Made by a program: the position numbers and the translations under genes
Shown here: positions 15,132 through 19,809 of the stretch, piece by piece
Numbering within the stretch: position 1 is the stretch's first letter
Layout: each line of letters begins with the position of its first letter
Source of the DNA: Atopostipes sp964624875
GTDB lineage: Bacteria; Bacillota; Bacilli; Lactobacillales; Carnobacteriaceae_A
DNA length: 19,809 nt
Assembly (NCBI GenBank): GCA_964624875.1
Contig: CAZUZA010000027.1
Span: 1 to 19,809, forward strand
Direction: 5' to 3'
Notes under the pieces: generated by a model
Told to the model about the DNA's origin: nothing
The model's input: the letters and a program-made list of their open reading frames with translations, nothing else
The model's database searches: none

Positions 15132-15479
15132 ATGAAAAAAGCCTATCGAGTGAAGTCTGAAAAAGACTTTCAAAAAGTTTTTCATAAAGGTGAATCTAAG
15201 GCCAATCGACAATTTGTCGTGTACAAACTTCCTAAAGATGAACAGAAACATTTTCGAGTAGGTATTTCTGTAGGAACGAAATTAGGAAATGCAGTGAAAA
15301 GAAATAAAATTAAACGAAGAATTCGTCATGCCTTAATGGAATTAGATAAAGAATATACGCTGGATCCACAAACAGACTTTATAGTGATTGCTCGTATCCC
15401 AGTTAAAGATATGACTTTTGCTGAAATAAAAAAAAGTTTGATCCATGTTTTTTCTTTATCGGGACTTATAATTGAATAA
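15132..15479 (+). CDS. rnpA: RNase P protein component
   Basis: A 115-residue basic protein that binds the catalytic RNase P RNA and helps mature tRNA 5' ends. It starts MKKAYRVKSEKDFQKVF, and the RNR signature KRNKIKRRIRHAL lies at residues 56-68. An in-frame start at 15084 would add 16 residues and begin inside the terminator stem, so it is rejected. The ATG at 15132 follows GAGGGGGAAG by a suitable distance. It sits between rpmH and yidC, the standard order in Bacilli. Confidence 0.95.
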   Translation: MKKAYRVKSEKDFQKVFHKGESKANRQFVVYKLPKDEQKHFRVGISVGTKLGNAVKRNKIKRRIRHALMELDKEYTLDPQTDFIVIARIPVKDMTFAEIKKSLIHVFSLSGLIIE

Positions 15480-15533
15480 AAATGAAATCGAATACCGAAT
15501 TTAAGGTATAGATACTTTTAGGAGAGAAAAAAA

Positions 15534-16388
15534 GTGAAAGACTTTTATAGAAAGAATAAAAAGACACTCTTAATGCTTGCTCTTGTCTTTTTTGTTGTTT
15601 TTCTTAGTGCCTGTGGCCGAACGGATGCAATAAACGCAGATTCTCAAGGATTATGGGATCGCTATATTGTATACAACTTATCACAATTTATCTTATGGCT
15701 TTCGGAATTATTGGGAGGCAGTTATGGTCTTGCAATTATCGTCTTTACTGCTTTAGGACAAATTGTTTTGCTACCTCTAACGAAGTTTCAGCAAGAAAGC
15801 ATGGAAAAATCTCAAGCGATTCAACCAGAACTACAAGCGTTACAAGAAAAGTACTCAGCTAAAGATGAAGAAACAAAAGCAAAATTAGCTGAAGAAACAC
15901 AAAAACTTCAAGATGAAGCTGGCGTGAATCCTTTAATGGGTTGTTTACCATTATTAATTCAAATGCCAATTTTTATTGCACTATTCCAAACAGTTACTCG
16001 TACACCTGAATTAGCACAAGGTAACTTCTTATGGTTGGAATTAGGTAATCCAGACCCGTACTACATTTTACCGATTTTAGCAGCGATCTTTACGTATGCA
16101 AACACATGGTTAATGCAATATGGTAACCCAGCAGCTAACACAGGTAAGTTTATGACGTTCCTAATGCCAGCAATGATTTTCTTCTTCACATTTAGAGTAT
16201 CAAGTGCATTAGCTATTTACTTTGTAACATCAAACTTTACACGTTCAATTATTACGCTAATTACAAATAACCCATTTAAGAAACGTGCGAAGCTTGAAGA
16301 AGAAGAGCGAATGAAAGAAGAAGATGAACGTAGAAGAAAAAGAGCTTTAAATAAAGCAAGAAGAACTGGTCGTAGTGTTAAAAAATAG
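15534..16388 (+). CDS. yidC: Membrane protein insertase YidC/SpoIIIJ (lipoprotein form)
   Basis: A 284-residue Oxa1/Alb3/YidC insertase that places membrane proteins with or without SecYEG. A type II signal peptide (basic MKDFYRKNKK, hydrophobic 12-26, lipobox LSAC with Cys27) marks it as a lipoprotein, as in Gram-positive YidC1. Five membrane segments fit at roughly 64-82, 133-154, 176-194, 206-220 and 222-243. The helical-hairpin coil with IQPELQALQEKY and the GVNPLMGCLPLLIQMP signature are clear, and the C-terminal tail is basic. The conserved Arg of the hydrophilic groove in the first core helix is Gln76 here (FTALGQIVLLPL). An unusual Arg221 lies near the outer end of another helix. The start is GTG with AGGAG upstream. 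It lies between rnpA and jag. Confidence 0.95.
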   Translation: MKDFYRKNKKTLLMLALVFFVVFLSACGRTDAINADSQGLWDRYIVYNLSQFILWLSELLGGSYGLAIIVFTALGQIVLLPLTKFQQESMEKSQAIQPELQALQEKYSAKDEETKAKLAEETQKLQDEAGVNPLMGCLPLLIQMPIFIALFQTVTRTPELAQGNFLWLELGNPDPYYILPILAAIFTYANTWLMQYGNPAANTGKFMTFLMPAMIFFFTFRVSSALAIYFVTSNFTRSIITLITNNPFKKRAKLEEEERMKEEDERRRKRALNKARRTGRSVKK

Positions 16389-16451
16389 TTTTTTGGTTTA
16401 AGATAGATATTAAATAAAAGAACGAATGTAATCGGATGGAGGATTAGACTC

Positions 16452-17441
16452 GTGAATGATAAATATGTTGCACAAGCACCAACTCAAGCAGAAGCGATTC
16501 AAAAAGGATTAGACGCTTTAGGTATTACAAAAGATGAAGCGATTATCCGTGTGGATGAGCCTGGTAAAAAAGGTTTCTTGGGTATTGGTCAAAAAGATGC
16601 TGTTGTTACTGTAGAGAAAAAAGAAAAATCAAACATTTTAGATGATTTTTTAGCAGATGAGTTAGATATCAAACGTAATCGTTTTAGCGCTCAACCTAAG
16701 AAAGAAAAAGTTGAACGTGTTACACCGACAGAAGTGGATGAAGATCCATTGAAAGAGAAAGCTCTTGAAGAAGAAGCTGACATGGATAAAGCAGAGAAGC
16801 TAGCCGGTCGCGATCACACAGAAGTCGAACTTGTAGGCGAAGAACAAGTTACACAAAGTGAAGTAGAAGAAACAGAAGAAGATCTTGAAGCAGACTTTGC
16901 ATTTGATGCAGAAGAAGCAGAAGATGAAGACTACGAAGAAAAAGATTCGTCAGAAATGTCTGAAGAAGAAATCTACGAAAAAGATCAAGAGGCCATTGAA
17001 GAAGTTCGCCAATACTTGAAAGAAGTTATTGTCGCAATGGGTATCGATGATATTGAAGTGTATATAAGCCGCGTGAGAAACAATGTAAAATATGACATTG
17101 AAACTGAAAACGCTGGTTTAGTTATTGGACGTCATGGAAAAGTGTTAAATGGTTTACAAACACTGGCACAAAACCACATGCATCAATTAGCGTATAGCAA
17201 AATTAATGTGCGTGCAGATGCTGAAAAATACCGTGAACGTCGTAAGAATACGGTTGAAAACTTAGCAAATCGTACAGCAGATCGCGTAATTAAAACGAAT
17301 AAACCTGTTCGTCTTGATCCAATGCCTGCACATGAACGTAAGCAAATTCACCGTTATTTAAACCAAAATCCGAAAGTTAAAACACATTCGGAAGGCCGCG
17401 AGCCAAAACGTTACTTGGTTGTTGAACCAAATAACGACTAA
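16452..17441 (+). CDS. jag: RNA-binding protein KhpB/Jag (SpoIIIJ-associated)
   Basis: A 329-residue protein with three parts. A Jag_N domain spans about 1-55 (PTQAEAIQKGLDALG and KGFLGIGQK). A long, strongly acidic linker spans about 61-185. The C-terminal RNA-binding half has a KH domain with the GRHG loop at 226-229 and an R3H domain with Arg296 and His300 in ERKQIH. KhpB with KhpA binds many transcripts and affects cell elongation and division in streptococci and relatives; the gene regularly follows yidC. The GTG start has TGGAGGA at 16437-16443. The linker is longer than in B. subtilis Jag (about 208 residues in total), as is common in Lactobacillales. A strong terminator follows. Confidence 0.95.
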   Translation: MNDKYVAQAPTQAEAIQKGLDALGITKDEAIIRVDEPGKKGFLGIGQKDAVVTVEKKEKSNILDDFLADELDIKRNRFSAQPKKEKVERVTPTEVDEDPLKEKALEEEADMDKAEKLAGRDHTEVELVGEEQVTQSEVEETEEDLEADFAFDAEEAEDEDYEEKDSSEMSEEEIYEKDQEAIEEVRQYLKEVIVAMGIDDIEVYISRVRNNVKYDIETENAGLVIGRHGKVLNGLQTLAQNHMHQLAYSKINVRADAEKYRERRKNTVENLANRTADRVIKTNKPVRLDPMPAHERKQIHRYLNQNPKVKTHSEGREPKRYLVVEPNND

Positions 17442-17453
17442 ATTTTAAAATAG

Positions 17454-17503
17454 ATCCCCCAAGCGAGTAAGCAGCATCTTGTTTACGGTTTGGGGGATTT
17501 TTT
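17454..17503 (+). terminator. Intrinsic terminator after jag
   Basis: A perfect 9 bp stem ATCCCCCAA/TTGGGGGAT (17454-17462 with 17490-17498), a 27-base loop with a small inner stem, then six T. It begins 13 bases after the jag stop. Confidence 0.9.
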
Positions 17504-17530
17504 AAATGCAAAAATGACTTCTATAAATTC

Positions 17531-17559
17531 TTTTCAATTTCACAAAAACAAGGTATGAT
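17531..17559 (+). promoter_or_regulatory. Promoter of folC
   Basis: TTTTCA, a 17-base spacer and TATGAT (5 of 6). The start near 17566 would leave a leader of about 30 bases. It follows the jag terminator, so folC is probably a separate unit. Confidence 0.6.
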
Positions 17560-17596
17560 TATGAGCAGAAAATCAAGTGGAAAGCGTGATATATAA

Positions 17597-18874
17597 ATGA
17601 CTATGGAAAAAGTAATTTCATATGTAAATACAAATCGAGGAAACGGCCAGAAATCAAGTTTGGACCGTTTGTTCACTCTCTTAGATCGACTCGGAAATCC
17701 ACACAAGCATCTAAAATACGTCCATATAACCGGGACAAATGGGAAAGGTTCGACTTCAGCCATGTTTTCATCGGTGCTGCAAGAGGCCAACTTAACGGTC
17801 GGTTCCTTTACGTCGCCACATCTCGAACAAGTCAACGAACGCATTCGTTTGAATGGTGAAATGATAGCCGATGCCGATTTCATTCGAATCGTAGATCAGA
17901 TTGAGCCGGTTGTTTTAGAGCTAGAAGCGAAAATGGGTGTGAATTTTTATGCGTTTGAGTTACTAACAACGGTGGCATTTATATATTTCCAAGAAAAAAA
18001 ACCCGATATTGTGGTGTTAGAAGCAGGCATTGGGGGCCGATTAGATTCGACGAACGTCATTGAATCGTCCGTTGTATCTATTATTACCTCAATTGGTTTG
18101 GATCACTTAGCAATTTTAGGTACAACAGAAGAAGAAATTATGTATGAAAAAGTACAAATTTTGAAAGAAAATGGCCACTTAATTGTGGGGCCTGTAAAGG
18201 ATTCATTAAAAGAAATTGCACTAAAAAGAGCGGATGCAGTTAATGGTACAGTCACTTTTATAGATAAAGCCGATCTTCATATAGAAGAAAGTCTTCCTAC
18301 ACATCAAGTCTTTACGTATAAAAACTGGCAATCGGTTCAACTAGGCATGCTTGGTGTCCACCAAGTGGAGAATGCGAGTTTGATCCTTGAAGCACACGAA
18401 ACCTTCCTTGCACAAGATATAGCCATTTCACCAGAAGAGGTCTATAAGGGCTTAGAAAAGGCTTATTGGCCAGGGCGTTTTGAATGTGTTGGGACGGCGC
18501 CTTTGTTCTATATTGACGGCGCGCACAATGAGGCGAGCGTGGGACGATTGGTCGAAACATTGGAAGAGACGTTTCCGGGCGAGACGTTCCATTTTGTAAT
18601 TGGGATGATGAAGGACAAGGCTTATGAGGCGATGATTGAACAGGTGAAGCATTTGGCGGCTGAGTTTATCTTGATTTCGCCGGATCCATACCGTGGCTTT
18701 GATCCGGATGCTGTTGCGGCTGACTTGCGAGCGGATGGTTTTAAAGCGACGCCGATGGAGAGTGTTGCGGGGATTCTTTCTTATATAAAAACAGAAGTGC
18801 CGAAGGATGAGATTGTTATTCAGTTTGGTTCTTTGTATTTAGTAGGGGATATTAAAAAATCAGTTCATGCATGA
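17597..18874 (+). CDS. folC: Folylpolyglutamate synthase/dihydrofolate synthase family protein
   Basis: A 425-residue Mur-ligase-type enzyme that adds glutamate to folates (or to dihydropteroate) with ATP. P-loop GTNGKGST lies at 46-53, TSPHLEQVNERIR at 72-84 (omega loop), EAGIGGRLDSTN at 142-153, GLDH at 167-170, HQVENA at 255-260, WPGRFE at 291-296 and DGAHN at 307-311. The segment usually reading GEKAGIIK is YEKVQILK (183-190), so it is a divergent member, and a second folC may exist elsewhere. The codon before the ATG is a stop, so the start cannot lie further upstream; the Shine-Dalgarno site (GGAAAG, 12 bases away) is weak. The last third uses noticeably more G/C-ending codons. In many Bacilli mnmE-mnmG occupy this place after jag. 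Confidence 0.9.
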   Translation: MTMEKVISYVNTNRGNGQKSSLDRLFTLLDRLGNPHKHLKYVHITGTNGKGSTSAMFSSVLQEANLTVGSFTSPHLEQVNERIRLNGEMIADADFIRIVDQIEPVVLELEAKMGVNFYAFELLTTVAFIYFQEKKPDIVVLEAGIGGRLDSTNVIESSVVSIITSIGLDHLAILGTTEEEIMYEKVQILKENGHLIVGPVKDSLKEIALKRADAVNGTVTFIDKADLHIEESLPTHQVFTYKNWQSVQLGMLGVHQVENASLILEAHETFLAQDIAISPEEVYKGLEKAYWPGRFECVGTAPLFYIDGAHNEASVGRLVETLEETFPGETFHFVIGMMKDKAYEAMIEQVKHLAAEFILISPDPYRGFDPDAVAADLRADGFKATPMESVAGILSYIKTEVPKDEIVIQFGSLYLVGDIKKSVHA

Positions 18875-18877
18875 TCC

Positions 18878-19081
18878 ATGAATTTAATGACGAAGAATAT
18901 TTCTTATAACTTTAGACGCCCAGTTTATACGAGTGAGAAAATAGTTCGTACAGCGACGTTAAAAGAGGTCAAACAGGTCAAAGAAGGCCGTGTGGATGTG
19001 TTTGGAACGTTTAATTGAGTGAATCAAGCGGATGAAATGGTCTTATTTGAAGAAGTTACGGGAATTATTTTCAACAAATAG
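18878..19081 (+). pseudogene. Broken hotdog-fold (MaoC/thioesterase-like) gene remnant
   Basis: An ATG at 18878, four bases after the folC stop, opens 46 codons up to an in-frame TGA at 19016-19018. The same frame then continues for 20 sensible codons to TAG at 19079-19081. The conceptual product contains NFRRPVYTSEKIV, TATLKEVKQVKEGR, and after the stop QADEMVLFEEVTGII. This resembles the second half of hotdog proteins (an F.RPVY.GD.I strand, then a VTEV.....G strand, then a D.VLFEG strand). The N-terminal half is missing. Family assignment is by eye and tentative; alternatively it is a short active ORF of 46 residues. Confidence 0.5.
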
Positions 19082-19091
19082 AAAATAAAGC

Positions 19092-19120
19092 TTTACATTC
19101 ATTCGGGGGCATGGTATATT
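19092..19120 (+). promoter_or_regulatory. Promoter of the cold-shock gene
   Basis: TTTACA, a 17-base spacer and TATATT, with TGG before the -10 (extended -10). The start near 19127 leaves a leader of about 120 bases, typical of cold-shock mRNAs. A small GTGC/GCAC hairpin (19219-19231) ends just before the Shine-Dalgarno site. Confidence 0.8.
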
Positions 19121-19247
19121 TATTCATGTAGTAATTTAGCTAGAAAAATTTAGTGGTAAGTTAAATCAAGTTCTATTAATTTCCCGTTTATTTTTTAGAA
19201 ATTTTATTATAAATATTCGTGCTTTATGCACCCAGGAGGAAATATAT

Positions 19248-19448
19248 ATGAACACAGGTACAGTAAAATGGTTTAACGCAGATAAAGGTTTTGGATTCAT
19301 CGAACAAGAAGGCGGAGAAGATGTTTTCGCACACTTCACAGCTATTCAAGGTGACGGATTTAAATCTTTAGAAGAAGGTCAAAAAGTTACTTTCGATATC
19401 GAACAAGGTGACCGTGGACCACAAGCAGCAAACATTCAAAAAATCTAA
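19248..19448 (+). CDS. csp: Cold-shock protein (CspA family)
   Basis: A 66-residue single cold-shock domain, a five-strand beta barrel that binds single-stranded RNA and DNA and melts mRNA structure. It starts MNTGTVKWFNADKGFGFIE, with RNP1 KGFGFIE at 13-19 and RNP2 VFAHF at 26-30, and ends DRGPQAANIQKI; length is exactly typical. Strong AGGAGG at 19234-19239, eight bases from the ATG. It is a single-gene unit with its own promoter, long leader and terminator. Which numbered paralogue it is cannot be decided here. Confidence 0.97.
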   Translation: MNTGTVKWFNADKGFGFIEQEGGEDVFAHFTAIQGDGFKSLEEGQKVTFDIEQGDRGPQAANIQKI

Positions 19449-19462
19449 TTAAAATAGATATT

Positions 19463-19496
19463 AAAACTCTAGTTCATTTTGAACTAGAGTTTTTTC
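19463..19496 (+). terminator. Intrinsic terminator of csp
   Basis: Perfect 13 bp stem (19463-19475 with 19481-19493), five-base loop, followed by T to 19495. The left arm starts with four A, so it may also work on the opposite strand. Confidence 0.9.
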
Positions 19497-19528
19497 TTAC
19501 ATAAATATAAAAAAATGCAGCAAAACCC

Positions 19529-19557
19529 TTGAAATACAAAGCGACATTGTATAGAAT
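19529..19557 (+). promoter_or_regulatory. Promoter ahead of the right-edge structured RNA
   Basis: TTGAAA, a 17-base spacer and TAGAAT (5 of 6). No start codon with a Shine-Dalgarno site follows within the window, so the transcript is either a small RNA or the leader of a gene beyond the edge. Confidence 0.65.
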
Positions 19558-19563
19558 GGAATG

Positions 19564-19684
19564 CGCAAATAGAAAATAGAATACAACCAACTTACTTAAA
19601 AGAGTAGTGAAAGTACTTTTTTACCTAAGATCGTGCCCAAAATAGGCGCATGATTTATTTATAGGTAAATGGAGTGCTTTTTTT
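19564..19684 (+). ncRNA. Candidate structured small RNA or leader attenuator
   Basis: The predicted transcript of about 120 bases ends in a long hairpin and seven U. Outer stem: 19610-19627 pairs with 19662-19680, including AGTACT with AGTGCT and TTTACCTA with TAGGTAAA, with a few wobble pairs and one bulge. An inner stem pairs GTGCC (19633-19637) with GGCGC (19645-19649). A second, upstream hairpin (about 19598-19622: AGAGTA, loop GTGAAAG, TAC then six T) uses bases shared with the long one, so the two exclude each other. I do not recognise an Rfam family. No reading frame of note is present. Confidence 0.45.
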
Positions 19685-19705
19685 ATTTGCATTTTTAAAG
19701 TGGAA

Positions 19706-19727
19706 GACATTCGTTAAAACGAATGTC
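19706..19727. repeat. 22-bp near-perfect palindrome
   Basis: GACATTCGTT, two A, then its exact complement (19706-19715 and 19718-19727). It has no adjacent U-run on the + strand and stands directly before the 41-bp repeats. It could be a regulator-binding site or a hairpin. Confidence 0.7.
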
Positions 19728-19809
19728 AATCGCTAATTGAGCGTATAAAACAGATTACGTGTTCGATTACCAGCTAATCGAGAAGATAAACGAAATTACG
19801 TGCTCGATT
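19728..19809. repeat. Two diverged 41-bp tandem repeats at the window edge
   Basis: Units 19728-19768 and 19769-19809 match at 30 of 41 positions. The best part is ATTACGT followed by GYTCGATT (15 bases, one mismatch). Another conserved block is GCTAATYGAG. Across the junction, TCGATTA and TAATCGA (19763-19769 with 19775-19781) form a stem. The unit is not a multiple of three and no ORF covers it. The second unit ends exactly at the window edge, so the array may continue. Confidence 0.65.

Noticed and set aside
19728..19809. CRISPR array at the right edge
   Set aside because: Similarity runs through the whole 41-base unit instead of identical repeats with unrelated spacers; only two units are seen and no cas gene is present.

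Overview
The window is a chromosomal replication-origin region from a low-GC Bacillota. The gene content points to class Bacilli and probably order Lactobacillales; a Carnobacteriaceae-like genus is a guess. The evidence is the set dnaA, dnaN, yaaA (S4), recF, gyrB, gyrA on one side of the origin and rpmH, rnpA, yidC, jag on the other, DnaA boxes of the form TTATCCACA, Shine-Dalgarno sites close to AGGAGG, and Gram-positive sigma-A type promoters.

Layout. At the left edge is the 3' part of a yaaA/DUF328 peroxide-stress gene (+), which converges on a glycerol operon glpK-glpD-glpF (-). The two share a bidirectional terminator. A 428 bp gap upstream of glpK holds the gyrA terminator, a candidate promoter, a long inverted repeat and a terminator inside the predicted glpK leader. 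This arrangement suggests leader attenuation, possibly of the GlpP type. Next comes the unit yaaA(S4)-recF-gyrB-gyrA (-) with a near-consensus promoter, then a small MORN-repeat gene with its own terminator, then dnaN and dnaA (all -). Origin signals flank dnaA on both sides, as in Bacillus subtilis. About ten DnaA boxes lie upstream of dnaA. Four or five more lie between dnaA and dnaN, next to a GC-rich patch, a run of TAG trinucleotides (DnaA-trio) and an AT-rich stretch that is probably the unwinding site.

To the right of the origin the genes run on the + strand, away from it: rpmH, rnpA, yidC, jag (khpB), then a folC paralogue where mnmE-mnmG often follows. A broken hotdog-fold remnant and a cold-shock protein gene come next. 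The last 310 bp have no protein gene. They hold a promoter followed by a strongly structured, terminator-like RNA, a 22 bp near-perfect palindrome and two diverged 41 bp tandem repeats that run into the window edge.

Apart from the left-edge yaaA, every gene is co-directional with replication from this origin. The genes cover replication initiation and topology (dnaA, dnaN, recF, gyrBA), ribosome and RNase P (rpmH, rnpA), membrane insertion and its RNA-binding partner (yidC, jag), folate polyglutamylation and glycerol use. The most notable sequence-level points are Leu at GyrA position 83 (a quinolone-resistance position), Gln in place of the conserved groove Arg in YidC, the structured glpK leader, and the structured RNA plus repeats at the right edge. 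No clearly new multi-gene system is visible; the right-edge RNA/repeat block is the best candidate for something undescribed.
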